Below are positions 17,002 to 26,607 of a DNA stretch of 64,000 bases, in pieces (position 1 is the first letter of the stretch; every line of letters begins with the position of its first letter). The translations under genes were made by a program, and so were the position numbers. Origin of the DNA: Croceimicrobium sp963977415 (GTDB lineage Bacteria; Bacteroidota; Bacteroidia; Flavobacteriales; Schleiferiaceae); contig CAXBOS010000014.1 in assembly GCA_963977415.1 (NCBI GenBank), forward strand, positions 47,076 through 111,075, in the 5' to 3' direction. The notes beneath the pieces are model-generated. The model was not told where the DNA came from. It ran no database searches and saw only the letters and a list, made by a program, of their open reading frames with translations.

Positions 17002-18411
17002 ATGTTTGAAGACGATAACGAAGACGAATTTTTTAACCTCCTAGAGCTAGTCGATGACTTCAAACGAGCGCAAGCGCAGGGTAAATCGGCCTTTTACGAT
17101 TTAGAAGAATTTGAAGCTATTGCCGACTACTTTTACGAGTTAGGAAAAATTAAACAAGCACTAGAAGTAGTTGATATTGCTACTAGTCAGCACCCTTATG
17201 CCACTCATTTATGGTTTAAACGCGTGCAATATTTAACCGCTTCCGATAATACGCAGGCGGCCAAAGATGCTTTGAAAGAATTGGAAAAGGTAATGCCTGA
17301 ATCCTATGACTTGTATATGGCGCGTGCTGGATTGTTTAGCAAAATGGGGAATCATCAAAAAGCAATACAACAATATCGCCAAGCTCTAAATTTAGCAGAA
17401 TATCAAGAAGATGTCTATCATCTTTTAGCTTTGGAATATCAATTAACAGGAGCCTACGAAAAGGCCCTTAAATATCTAAAGCTTTCGCTAGAAGTGTATC
17501 CCGACGACGAAATTGCAATTTATAATATCGCTTTGTGCTACGACCTTTTAGATCAGCAAGAAGCGGGACGTGATTTCTTTTTAAAATTAATCGACGAAAA
17601 CCCTTACGGGGAAGTGGCTTGGTACCACTTGGGAATTATCTATGCCAAAATGGAAGAGTACAATCTTGCCATCAATGCCTTAGATTATTCTATTCTTATC
17701 GATGATTTCTTTTCGGCGGCTTATTATGAAAAAGCACGCATTTTAGAATTGCTTTTCCGTTTTGAAGAAGCGGCGGAAACCTATCACGCAACCTTCGAAT
17801 TCGACGGCACGAGCGGTTATGCCTATTACAAAATGGGAATTTGCTATTTGCAATTACATAAAGAGAAGAAAGCAGAAAGTCACTTTTACAAAGCCATTAA
17901 AGAAGACCCCGATTTAGAAGAAGCTTATTACGAGCTGGCCCTAATGAAAGACGAAGCTAAAGAATGGGATGAAGCGGTTTTCTTAATCAATAAGGCAGTG
18001 GAATTGGACTTTGAAAATTGGAAGTACCAGCAAGTTAGTGCCTTAATCCACCAGCGTGCAGGTAAACTTGACGAAGCCAAAATAATTTACAGCGACTTAA
18101 TTAAAAGTGGTTATTTCGAAAGCGACACCTTTATTCAGTACTCCGAGCTTTTAAACGACCTATGTGAGTTTGAAGAAGCCTTGGAAGTATTGGCAGAGGG
18201 TATTAAAAAGTTACCCAGTGCCGCTGCTCTCTATTTCCATTTAGCGGGATTCTTTTTTATCCAAGGCAAAGAATTGGAAGGTGCCATCCAACTGCGCGAT
18301 GCACTCAACCTGTACCCCGAGGGCAAACTGTTTTTCCTCGATTTGTTTCCAATTTTAATCGATCACCCGATGGTGAAAGAAATCCTTAACAATCCATCAA
18401 AACGATTCTAA
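17002..18411 (+). CDS. Tetratricopeptide repeat protein
   Basis: A 469-aa acidic, soluble protein without a signal peptide, made of about 11 TPR units. Clear examples start near residues 102 (YMARAGLFSKMGNHQKAIQ), 135 (LLALEYQLTGAYEKAL) and 203 (WYHLGIIYAKMEEYNLAI). The N-terminus is very acidic (EDDNEDEFFNL). TPR arrays bind protein partners; no enzymatic domain is present. It is 15 bases upstream of the DUF368 gene and then aroE, so the three probably form one transcript. Confidence 0.85.
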   Translation: MFEDDNEDEFFNLLELVDDFKRAQAQGKSAFYDLEEFEAIADYFYELGKIKQALEVVDIATSQHPYATHLWFKRVQYLTASDNTQAAKDALKELEKVMPESYDLYMARAGLFSKMGNHQKAIQQYRQALNLAEYQEDVYHLLALEYQLTGAYEKALKYLKLSLEVYPDDEIAIYNIALCYDLLDQQEAGRDFFLKLIDENPYGEVAWYHLGIIYAKMEEYNLAINALDYSILIDDFFSAAYYEKARILELLFRFEEAAETYHATFEFDGTSGYAYYKMGICYLQLHKEKKAESHFYKAIKEDPDLEEAYYELALMKDEAKEWDEAVFLINKAVELDFENWKYQQVSALIHQRAGKLDEAKIIYSDLIKSGYFESDTFIQYSELLNDLCEFEEALEVLAEGIKKLPSAAALYFHLAGFFFIQGKELEGAIQLRDALNLYPEGKLFFLDLFPILIDHPMVKEILNNPSKRF

Positions 18412-18426
18412 TTTTCTCGCAGCAGC

Positions 18427-19395
18427 ATGCAAAAATTTTTCTTATTCCTTAAAGGTATGGCCATGGGCGCCGCCGACGTAGTTCCTGGTGTTAGTGGTGG
18501 TACCATTGCTTTTATCACTGGTATTTACGAAGAGTTGATTGAGAGTATCAATCGTATTAATTTAGAGGCGCTTCGTACCCTGCGAAAAGAGGGTTTTGCC
18601 AAAGCCTGGGAATATGTAAATGGTTGGTTTTTTGTCCCCCTTTTCTTAGGGATTGGTGTTTCGATTGTCTCCTTAGCCAAAGGGATTTCTTGGTTATTAG
18701 AAAATCAAGCTGTGCTTTTATGGAGCTTTTTCTTTGGATTAGTTTTCGCCAGTATTTTCTTTGTTGGCAAACAGGTAAAGCAATGGGGCCTTAGCCCTGC
18801 CCTTGCGTTTGTTGTGGGGGCCGCGATTGCCTATATGGTAACCATCCTCCCCGCTTCTGGCTCTAACGATTCCCTTTGGTATATTTTCCTGAGCGGTAGC
18901 ATTGCTATTTGCGCCATGATTCTTCCTGGCATTTCGGGTTCTTTTATTCTAGTTTTATTAGGCTCCTATTCGGTTGTGTTAAACGCTATTCACGAAAGAG
19001 AATTAAGTATCATCTTCACTTTTGGTGCCGGTGCAATTTTAGGTCTCCTTTCTTTTGCACGTCTTTTAAAAGTAATGTTTGCAAAATACCACGATCTTAC
19101 AATTGCTTTACTTTCAGGATTTTTACTTGGGTCTCTTAATAAAATTTGGCCTTGGAAACGGGTGGATGAAATTATGATTAAGCATGCCGGTGAAGCCAAT
19201 GAAGAAATTGTTAATGTGGTAGAACGTGCTGTTTTACCAAACGACTTTAGCTTACCCGTTTTGGAAGGTGCTAAGGTAATTGGACAAACTCCCACTGATG
19301 CACAATTTTTACCCGCTTTAGGTCTTGCTGTCGCAGGAGCCGCCTTAATCTTCCTACTTGAAAAATTAGGTAGTAAAAAACCCAGCGAAGCCTAG
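18427..19395 (+). CDS. DUF368 (PopT-type) polyprenyl-phosphate transporter
   Basis: A 322-aa polytopic membrane protein with the two inverted family motifs, MGAADVVPGVSGGTIAFITG at residues 12-31 and ILPGISGSFILVLLGSYS at residues 166-183. DUF368 members were shown to recycle undecaprenyl phosphate across the cytoplasmic membrane (PopT). Here that would serve wall and glycan synthesis. About eight to ten membrane segments are visible. It lies between the TPR gene and aroE with gaps of 15 and 3 bases. Confidence 0.88.
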   Translation: MQKFFLFLKGMAMGAADVVPGVSGGTIAFITGIYEELIESINRINLEALRTLRKEGFAKAWEYVNGWFFVPLFLGIGVSIVSLAKGISWLLENQAVLLWSFFFGLVFASIFFVGKQVKQWGLSPALAFVVGAAIAYMVTILPASGSNDSLWYIFLSGSIAICAMILPGISGSFILVLLGSYSVVLNAIHERELSIIFTFGAGAILGLLSFARLLKVMFAKYHDLTIALLSGFLLGSLNKIWPWKRVDEIMIKHAGEANEEIVNVVERAVLPNDFSLPVLEGAKVIGQTPTDAQFLPALGLAVAGAALIFLLEKLGSKKPSEA

Positions 19396-19398
19396 TTT

Positions 19399-20124
19399 AT
19401 GCGTTTTGGCTTAATTGGAAAAAGTATCGATTACTCCTTCTCTAAGGCCTATTTCACCGAAAAATTTAAGCAGGCAAAGCTCGATCACAGCTATGTAAAC
19501 TGCGACTTAGAACAGATTACTCAATTCCCCGCCTTATTTGAGAGTACAGAATGGACTGGGTTCAATGTGACCATTCCCTATAAAGAGCAAATCCTGCCTT
19601 TTGTGCATCATCTCAGTCCAGAAGTACAAAGCATTGGTGCCGCCAATGTTATTGCGGTGCGCAAGCAAAAGCTTTATGCCTATAACACGGATTATTTAGG
19701 CTTTCGCCAAGATTTGCTCGAATTCCTATCTACCGAAAGGCCCGAAAAAGCGCTTATTTTAGGCAGTGGCGGCGCATCTAAAGCTGTAATTTATGCTTTA
19801 CAGCAGATGGGTATTAAAACACAAATAGTCGGTAGAACAGCACTAGAAGGTAAATGGAATTACAAGCAGGCCTCGGGCCGTCTAGCCGATTTTCAATTGG
19901 TGGTAAACTGCAGTCCCTTAGGAACCTTCCCCCTTGTAAATGATATGCCCGCCCTCAAGCTAAGCGATGATCTAAAAGATAAATTCTTCTACGACCTCAT
20001 CTACAACCCGAGTGAAACCCGTCTGCTAAAAGAAGCCCGTCTGAGAGGTGCACATACCCGCAACGGCCAAGGAATGTTGATTCTTCAGGCCGAAGCAAGT
20101 TGGGACATTTGGACTAAGCCTTAA
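19399..20124 (+). CDS. aroE: Shikimate dehydrogenase
   Basis: NADPH-dependent reduction of 3-dehydroshikimate in the aromatic amino-acid pathway. At 241 aa it is short for AroE but complete for Bacteroidota. The shikimate-binding DYSFSKAYF (Ser pair), catalytic lysine in NVTIPYKEQILP, NTDYLGF and the dinucleotide loop LGSGGASKAV are all present, as is NGQGMLILQAEASW at the C-terminus. It follows the DUF368 gene by three bases and its end overlaps the convergent ccsBA gene by 11 bases. Confidence 0.93.
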   Translation: MRFGLIGKSIDYSFSKAYFTEKFKQAKLDHSYVNCDLEQITQFPALFESTEWTGFNVTIPYKEQILPFVHHLSPEVQSIGAANVIAVRKQKLYAYNTDYLGFRQDLLEFLSTERPEKALILGSGGASKAVIYALQQMGIKTQIVGRTALEGKWNYKQASGRLADFQLVVNCSPLGTFPLVNDMPALKLSDDLKDKFFYDLIYNPSETRLLKEARLRGAHTRNGQGMLILQAEASWDIWTKP

Positions 20125-23100
20125 GTCCCGTCTTTTTTGCGCGCCAAAAAGCGATAATGCTTACGAGTACCAAACTTGCCACCGCATAATAAACCCAATT
20201 GGGAATGGGTACCGGATCACCTGCTGCGTAGGAATGTAAACCTGAGAGGTAATAATTGACGCCGAAATAAGTCATTATAATCGAGCTCAAACCGAAAAGA
20301 GTCGCAAAATTATAAGCAAACAATCCTGATACCTTGGGCACCAAACGTAGGTGCAAAATAAAGGCATAAACTAAAATACTAACGAGAGCCCAAGTTTCCT
20401 TCGCATCCCAACCCCAGTAGCGTCCCCACGATTCATTGGCCCAAACGCCTCCTAAATAGGTGCCAACGCTAAGCATAAACAAGCCGCCAATTAGGGTCAT
20501 TTCACTAATAAATGACATCTCGCGAATAATGGCACGCAAGCGATTAAAATTGGCTGGTTTAATAAATATCATCAGTAAAAGATTAATCAATCCGATAATA
20601 GCGCCCAGCATTAGGAACCCATAGCTACCCGCTTCCAAAGAAACGTGAATGGTAAGCCAATAGGATTTTAAAACCGGTACCAGCGGGGTGATTTCTGGAT
20701 TGAGATAACTAAGCATGGCGATCAATAAAACTACCCCCGCCAAAATATTGGTAGCGGCCATGGCTCCGGGCGACTTCCTGCTGAAAAGTATGCCCGCTAA
20801 GGTGCTCGTCCAAGCAATGTAAATCATCGATTCATAACCATTACTCCACGGGGCTCGCTCGCTAACATACCAACGTAAACCCAGTCCTAGCGTGTGAAAG
20901 GCAAAGGCTAAAATTAGCAGGACCACTAAGCCCGTTTGTATTTTATTAAGTTTCCAATCGGCTTTAAAAACACCCGTAAACAGCAGTATTAAAAAGGCCA
21001 AACCTAATAAAGTATAAACCAGCGCCAAGCGATTAAATATCTTGGCATTATTCAGCCAAATTTCGGCTGATTGCTGATTTTCACTGGGAATTACCGCCTT
21101 ACCCTGATCCTTTTGAAAATCGCTTAAAGCATGAACTAAAGCATTGGCTTCGGCCAAATTATTCGTGCGTAAAGCGGAACGATAGGCACTAAAAAATTTT
21201 TCTGCGACGGGACTTTCCGAACCATGGGTTGCAACCCAGGTATTATTGGGGTCATCGATTAAAGGCACCAGACGCAGCAAATAGCCCGACAGCAGCATAT
21301 TCACAATATTCACGCGTTCATCAGCATTAATCAAAGCCTTGTCAAAAGTGCTACGTTCTGCGGCCGCTTTGGTATTCGCTGTTTGAATTTCCTCTGATAA
21401 TTTATAGGAACCATCTTTATTAAAGAAATCGCGATAAGCCGCGTGCTTGGCATCAATACCTAAATATTCGGCTAATTGACCTTCCTTATCTAACTTGATA
21501 AAAGGCAGGCCATACCAGTTTTCGTTATGAGAGAAAATAGATAAGATTACCTGATCGGCGTTAAGCCCATTATAGCTTTCGCTCCCGTAAACCTTGCGCA
21601 TTACCTCGCGACTTAAGGTATGCATGGGCTTCATTCTACCGCGCACATCTTGCACCACCAGCTTACTAAAAAGACTGCTGTGGCTTTCACTAACCGTTGG
21701 TATCGCAGGGCTTACTTTTTCTTGTGCTTGCGCAGATGGGTTCATAAAGGTGCTAATGCCTAAAGCGATAATAAGAACGGTTCTGGCAGAGCGCAATTTT
21801 TTAATTTTCTGCGAAAGCTCATAAAAACGTGTGTTCTTACTGAAAAGCGTCATAATCATACCTAAGGTAAGCAAAGCGTAGCCCAAATAAGATACCCAAG
21901 TTCCCCAAAAATCATGGTTTACGCTTAAGTAGGTTCCTAATTCATCGCGATCGTAGGAGGATTGAAAAAAGCGGTAGCCGCGATAATCCAAAATATGATT
22001 CATGAAAATGCGATAATCACTAAAGTAGCCCAGCTCTTGATCCATAATTTTCACATCGCTGGCAAAAGATGCCGGACTGTTCGTACCTGGGTAGCGCTCC
22101 ATTTCAAACTTATCCAGCTTTAAGCTGAAGGGTAAGGTCATCACTTTCGCACCGTAAGCCACGGACACAGCTAAGTTAGCATTGCCGAAGTTCTCACCTC
22201 TGCTATACACCCCTTTTTGACCGATAATAAAAGCTTCTTCCTTCTGGCCGTTGATATCCACCTGCATTTTAAGGGCAACCTGGCTCGAGTTAGAAATTTT
22301 CGGATCACCGGCCACCATAACTTCTTTAACCGATTTATTAAAATCTGCAAAAACGAAACGGCTGCCACCACGTGTATAAAGAGATCGCATTACCAAGGGA
22401 AAAGCTTTGCCTTCCTCGGGTATTAAGGTATCTAAAGCCTGAGTAGCCATTGTCATCTGCGTCATTAACAAATCACTGGCAATGCGCAGCTCGCCTTCTG
22501 TATAAAATATGTTTACCTGATTTGCTTTAAAAGTATTGGTGAAGTTAAAAGCCTGTCCGCCAATAAATTTCGTTTCGCCAAAGGCTAAAAAATAATCTTT
22601 TCGACCCGCTTCACCTGCCATGACAATTTTCAGGAGATTTTCGCCGTTGGAATCTTCTACTAATTCGCTGCTGGGATTGGGCAGAAAGTCTTCTAATTTA
22701 ATTTTTATCAGATCATTACCAATTTGATATTCCTTCTCAAAATGGTTGTTCCCGAGAGAAGCCAATAGAACTGGTTCATTCACTTGATATTCCTGTCCAT
22801 TTTTAAAGAACTTTATGCCCAAGTAGGTTTTCGCACTTAGAAATGTATTGGACTGTTCCCCTTGGCGAATGCCCATCATTCCTTCGAAACCCACATAGCG
22901 CGTTAGGGCCGCACCAATAATGATAATTACCATTGAAGCATGGAATAACAGGAGAGACCAGCGCTTCCGCTGAATGAATTTATAACGAAGGATATTCTGA
23001 ATTAAAGTTCCTGAAAAGAGAACTAAAAGCACCTCGAACCAAGTAGCCTGATAAACCACTTTTTGGGCCGCATCGGTACCAAAATCATTTTCTATAAAAG

Positions 23101-23212
23101 TGGCCACGCCAATGGCGATGGCGAAAAGTAGTAGATAAACCAAGGCCGCTTTTTCATTAAAAAAACTCGACCAAAGTTTTAGCAGAGGAGACTGAGAAGG
23201 TTTATTCATCAT
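20114..23212 (-). CDS. ccsBA: Cytochrome c synthase CcsBA (ResB-CcsA fusion)
   Basis: System II haem export and ligation to apocytochrome CxxCH motifs. The 1032-aa protein fuses a ResB/CcsB half (N-terminal membrane helices, large periplasmic part to about residue 420, another TM) to a CcsA half (about 730-1032). The haem-handling WWD segment reads WGRYWGWDAKETWAL, and conserved histidines are seen in AFHTLGLGLRWY, LTIHVSLEAGSYG and LSGLHSYAAG. It is the last gene of the multihaem operon and supplies its maturation. The start overlaps the upstream stop by four bases. Confidence 0.95.
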   Translation of the reverse strand: MMNKPSQSPLLKLWSSFFNEKAALVYLLLFAIAIGVATFIENDFGTDAAQKVVYQATWFEVLLVLFSGTLIQNILRYKFIQRKRWSLLLFHASMVIIIIGAALTRYVGFEGMMGIRQGEQSNTFLSAKTYLGIKFFKNGQEYQVNEPVLLASLGNNHFEKEYQIGNDLIKIKLEDFLPNPSSELVEDSNGENLLKIVMAGEAGRKDYFLAFGETKFIGGQAFNFTNTFKANQVNIFYTEGELRIASDLLMTQMTMATQALDTLIPEEGKAFPLVMRSLYTRGGSRFVFADFNKSVKEVMVAGDPKISNSSQVALKMQVDINGQKEEAFIIGQKGVYSRGENFGNANLAVSVAYGAKVMTLPFSLKLDKFEMERYPGTNSPASFASDVKIMDQELGYFSDYRIFMNHILDYRGYRFFQSSYDRDELGTYLSVNHDFWGTWVSYLGYALLTLGMIMTLFSKNTRFYELSQKIKKLRSARTVLIIALGISTFMNPSAQAQEKVSPAIPTVSESHSSLFSKLVVQDVRGRMKPMHTLSREVMRKVYGSESYNGLNADQVILSIFSHNENWYGLPFIKLDKEGQLAEYLGIDAKHAAYRDFFNKDGSYKLSEEIQTANTKAAAERSTFDKALINADERVNIVNMLLSGYLLRLVPLIDDPNNTWVATHGSESPVAEKFFSAYRSALRTNNLAEANALVHALSDFQKDQGKAVIPSENQQSAEIWLNNAKIFNRLALVYTLLGLAFLILLFTGVFKADWKLNKIQTGLVVLLILAFAFHTLGLGLRWYVSERAPWSNGYESMIYIAWTSTLAGILFSRKSPGAMAATNILAGVVLLIAMLSYLNPEITPLVPVLKSYWLTIHVSLEAGSYGFLMLGAIIGLINLLLMIFIKPANFNRLRAIIREMSFISEMTLIGGLFMLSVGTYLGGVWANESWGRYWGWDAKETWALVSILVYAFILHLRLVPKVSGLFAYNFATLFGLSSIIMTYFGVNYYLSGLHSYAAGDPVPIPNWVYYAVASLVLVSIIAFWRAKKTGLKA

Positions 23213-23967
23213 GGAACCAAAGTCGCATTTTCAATGATCAAATCATAATGATAACCAGCACCAAAATCGCGATCTAAAACCAATGTGCCTTTAATGGTAA
23301 CTATATGACCTGCTGGCACACCTTCCATTGAAGTGGCCACTAAATCGAAATCATCAAAACTACCATCCTTTAAATGTAGCCAGTTGCGATCCATAATAGC
23401 AGGATTTACCTTCACCACTTTGGCGGTAATTTGCACTTCCATATTGGCATATTTTTCCGAATTTGCCAGTAAATCTTTAATCTTTATCGAACCCTCACGG
23501 TTGTAGTCGGCTTCCGAAACGGGATTTGATTGCTGTATTCCAACTAATTTATCGATACTACTGGCGCCAGCTGCTGGGGCATTTTTCGCTCTTAAATCCG
23601 ATACCAAGTAAATACGATCGAAGCTGCGATTAAACTCCGTGCTGAAGTAGTCGGTTTTGTACAAACCATCACCGTAGATGTACGTTTCACCTTCAGTAAA
23701 GCTTCCCTTAATAGTGGCTATCCAATATTCATCCTCACCTTCTGAAACGCGCAAATAGGAATAACGATCGCTCTCTAAAATCTCTAATGCTTTTACCTGA
23801 TGTTCCGCTTTGTTACTGTTCGCTTTGTTTGATCCAGGCTTTTCAAATATCGACTGAGCCGCTTGTTCCGCTTCAGGTGAATTCTGCTCTTCAATCTTCA
23901 CTGGGCCATTCGAACAGGCCATCATTCCACTTACTAGTAAAAGGCTTAGTAATTTTTCCTTCTTCAT
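23209..23967 (-). CDS. Lipoprotein with OB-fold domains
   Basis: A 252-aa predicted lipoprotein (signal MKKEKLLSLLLVSGMMAC, Cys18). Two beta-rich domains follow. Residues 60-130 hold SYLRVSEGEDEYWIATI, a pattern seen in OB/SH3-like NrfJ-type proteins. Residues 160-250 (GSIKIKDLL...MEVQITAKVVKVN...HLKDGSFDDFDLVAT) look like a tRNA-anti/OB fold. It lies between the barrel gene and ccsBA with gaps of one base and an overlap of four. A role in cytochrome assembly or haem handling is inferred from context only. Confidence 0.7.
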   Translation of the reverse strand: MKKEKLLSLLLVSGMMACSNGPVKIEEQNSPEAEQAAQSIFEKPGSNKANSNKAEHQVKALEILESDRYSYLRVSEGEDEYWIATIKGSFTEGETYIYGDGLYKTDYFSTEFNRSFDRIYLVSDLRAKNAPAAGASSIDKLVGIQQSNPVSEADYNREGSIKIKDLLANSEKYANMEVQITAKVVKVNPAIMDRNWLHLKDGSFDDFDLVATSMEGVPAGHIVTIKGTLVLDRDFGAGYHYDLIIENATLVP

Positions 23968-23968
23968 C

Positions 23969-25588
23969 TTAAAAATTAAATCTTTTTGTCAATCTTACAT
24001 TTAATCGATAGCTGGTTTGTTGGCCCGATTTCGACATCTCTCCCAAAGTTCCTAAATCCCAGCCACTCTTCAGTCTAAAGCTCATTTCGGCACCGTAATA
24101 TGCTTGGGCCGGCACCACGATTTCCCGGCCAGTATAAAGATAGCTTAGGTAGCGGTAATAGACCGCGGTATAAACTTTCCCATTGCCAAAGTAATGCGAA
24201 TATCGCGCTGAATTTACTTCACTGCGCAAGTAAAGCGTACTATTTAAATTAAAGCGATAACTAAAAGTTCCGCCAATCCAAGGCACGCGATTATAACTGA
24301 TATAGGCTTGAATGTTTTCCCCTTGCTTACCAGCATTTTGCTGAAAACGAGAATTATAGCTAAGGCCTAGATTGGTTCGTTTACCAATTTTAAAATTGGA
24401 GCGAAACCTTAAGCCTTGTCTTGCTTCTTGATCTGCTAAAAGGCGCTCAACCTCAGTATCGTAGGTCTCGAAAAATATAATTTGTCGGCGGGTATCGTAG
24501 GATCCAAAAACTCGCCACCAGTCAGTTACTTTTAAGCTGGAAGAAATAAATAAGGAGCTTAATTGTAATGCCGATTGGGCCGCGGCGGTATCGTAGTTCT
24601 CGTACAAGTCTACTTCCGTAGATGCGAATACATTGAGCCTTGAGCCCATCTGATTAGATGTTTGGAGATAGATAAAGCGACGATCTATCGCTCCTTGATT
24701 ACGTTGCTCTAAAAATCCTGCGGTAACTTGACTGCGAAAGTTTTTACCCCCTTTATCGATGCCTATATAGGCACCATATTGAAAAAGACTGGTATTAAGG
24801 CCAAAGTTTTGGTAATCAGGACGGAAGCCCGCTAAAGCCCCAGCAAAATATCCGTTTTTGTTATATTCCCCTTGCAGCCCATCGATAGCACCCAAGGAAG
24901 AAGCTTTGCGATTTATTTTACGGCCTATGCTAAGCTCAAAATCTTCTTTTTTATAGCTAAGCGCTAAGTCGTATACATTAAAGCGGCGGTTATAGCCACG
25001 ATAATCGTCATACAACCGGAGGTTTTCTTGGTAGTTAAAATAACTTTCCACCGAAAAGTTGCTTTCAGAGATATTGTCAATATTGAAATTTACCCGACCT
25101 ACGAAACGGCTATTTCCTTGGTTCTTATTGTCAGGTGCAAAAATGGTATAGGATGCCGCACTTACGCGCGCATTTATTCTTTCCTTCTTTTCAAGTTTCG
25201 GCTTCTCTTCGGTTTTGGTTTCCGCTAAAATCGTCGCACTGGTATCCCTTTGCTGCTCTGCCGTTTGAACTACCTCGGCTACTTCTTCTTCCAATTCAAT
25301 GGGAAGTAATTTTTTAAGAAAAAATTGCTGCCCTTTACTTAAAGTACAATCACCAATTTGCTTAGCAATACAAGATACCGAAGACTTGTTTACCACCATC
25401 AAACAAGCTTGGGCGCCTAATTTTTCATCTTGGTAAAAAAGAGTATCGCCTTTTTCGATCGCTCTGGTATCTGCAAATCTTATGTAAATATTCTCACCTG
25501 AAATAAAACTTATTTCCCCTTTAATATTTTCCTGTGCCACTAATGTAGCCGCCAAAAAAACTAAGAAAAGGATTAGGAGCTTTTTCAT
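23969..25588 (-). CDS. Predicted outer-membrane beta-barrel of the cytochrome operon
   Basis: A 539-aa exported protein (signal peptide ends VAQ near residue 19). Residues 20-95 form a small SH3-like domain. A Glu/Thr/Lys-rich linker (105-140) follows, then a long region of alternating aromatic and polar strands ending in RLTKRFNF, a C-terminal Phe as in outer-membrane barrels. About 16-20 strands seem possible. It directly follows two multihaem cytochrome genes, so it may be the porin of a porin-cytochrome conduit; that is inference. I recognise no named family. Confidence 0.65.
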   Translation of the reverse strand: MKKLLILFLVFLAATLVAQENIKGEISFISGENIYIRFADTRAIEKGDTLFYQDEKLGAQACLMVVNKSSVSCIAKQIGDCTLSKGQQFFLKKLLPIELEEEVAEVVQTAEQQRDTSATILAETKTEEKPKLEKKERINARVSAASYTIFAPDNKNQGNSRFVGRVNFNIDNISESNFSVESYFNYQENLRLYDDYRGYNRRFNVYDLALSYKKEDFELSIGRKINRKASSLGAIDGLQGEYNKNGYFAGALAGFRPDYQNFGLNTSLFQYGAYIGIDKGGKNFRSQVTAGFLEQRNQGAIDRRFIYLQTSNQMGSRLNVFASTEVDLYENYDTAAAQSALQLSSLFISSSLKVTDWWRVFGSYDTRRQIIFFETYDTEVERLLADQEARQGLRFRSNFKIGKRTNLGLSYNSRFQQNAGKQGENIQAYISYNRVPWIGGTFSYRFNLNSTLYLRSEVNSARYSHYFGNGKVYTAVYYRYLSYLYTGREIVVPAQAYYGAEMSFRLKSGWDLGTLGEMSKSGQQTSYRLNVRLTKRFNF

Positions 25589-25590
25589 AA

Positions 25591-26607
25591 TTATTCAGTT
25601 CCGCGCGGATGGCAATTATAGCAAGCATTACTTTCAAAGCGATAGCCGCCTACATCGTCATGCTCATTGCGCATTTCTGACTCATTACTATGTTCGTGAC
25701 AATCGATACAACTAAAGAGGTTGTAGTTAGAACTATTGGTATGACATTCTGTGCAAGAGTTCCAAACTCCTTCATGTCTACCCGAGTAAATAGGGAAATG
25801 ATCGTCATCGTGCTGACGATAGCCCGCTGGTGCCCAACCCGGGTTTAGACTATGACAAAGGGTACAATCGGTGGTAAAGCCAGAAGCACGATGATCGGGA
25901 TTAGTGGCACTATTAAAGTCATCTAAATGACAAGAACTACAATCCGAGGAAACATCGGCATAATTGGTGGAGAGATGGCACTCTTTGCAATCTACCCCAT
26001 TATGACCGCCAATTAAAGGGAAGAAATAGTGGAAATTTTCACCACCCCAGTCTTGTGAAATGGGCTCATGGCACTGTACACAGTCGGTACCAAAACCAGA
26101 AGCAATATGATTAGGAGTTTGGGTATTGAGATATTCTTCGCGGTGACAGTCGATGCATTCACTGCCTAGGCGCTCCCAAGCTAAATTATTGGATGAGCGG
26201 TGACAATCGCTACAAGAAATAACAGCGTGACTGCCTTCTAAAGGAAAACCGTTTTGTTCGTGTAGTTGCGGTATTTCATTAACCAACCAAGAATTTTCAT
26301 CGTGGCAACGCACACAATCGTTTCCCACCGTCATCTGGTGCACATCGCTGTGGCAAGAAACGCAATTAGGATCGGCATCCGAAAACTCTAAAGTTTTGTG
26401 ACAATCCATGCAGTCTGTCATTTTATGCTGCCCCTCTAAAGCAAAACCTGTTTGGGCGTGATCCCAACTAATTTCACTTAATATTAAAGACCAGCCATCG
26501 TTATTATGACATTCCTTGCAGTCTATCTTAAAAGTCTCCCCGTGTGGGTTCTGAGCACTCAGTCCTAGGTGAACGATTAGTGCTAAGAAGAATGACAATC
26601 TATACAT
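25591..26607 (-). CDS. Multihaem cytochrome c, 13 CxxCH motifs
   Basis: A 338-aa exported protein (signal ends LSAQ at residue 19) with 13 CxxCH haem-binding motifs that I counted by eye, about one per 25 residues. Many are preceded by G-x-H (GQHKMTDCMDCH, GSHAVISCSDCH), giving the distal haem ligand. It resembles cytochrome c3/c7-type repeat proteins. There is no lipobox, so it is periplasmic or sits in a barrel. Its start lies 25 bases inside the 20-haem gene, and it is followed by the barrel gene after two bases. Confidence 0.92.
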   Translation of the reverse strand: MYRLSFFLALIVHLGLSAQNPHGETFKIDCKECHNNDGWSLILSEISWDHAQTGFALEGQHKMTDCMDCHKTLEFSDADPNCVSCHSDVHQMTVGNDCVRCHDENSWLVNEIPQLHEQNGFPLEGSHAVISCSDCHRSSNNLAWERLGSECIDCHREEYLNTQTPNHIASGFGTDCVQCHEPISQDWGGENFHYFFPLIGGHNGVDCKECHLSTNYADVSSDCSSCHLDDFNSATNPDHRASGFTTDCTLCHSLNPGWAPAGYRQHDDDHFPIYSGRHEGVWNSCTECHTNSSNYNLFSCIDCHEHSNESEMRNEHDDVGGYRFESNACYNCHPRGTE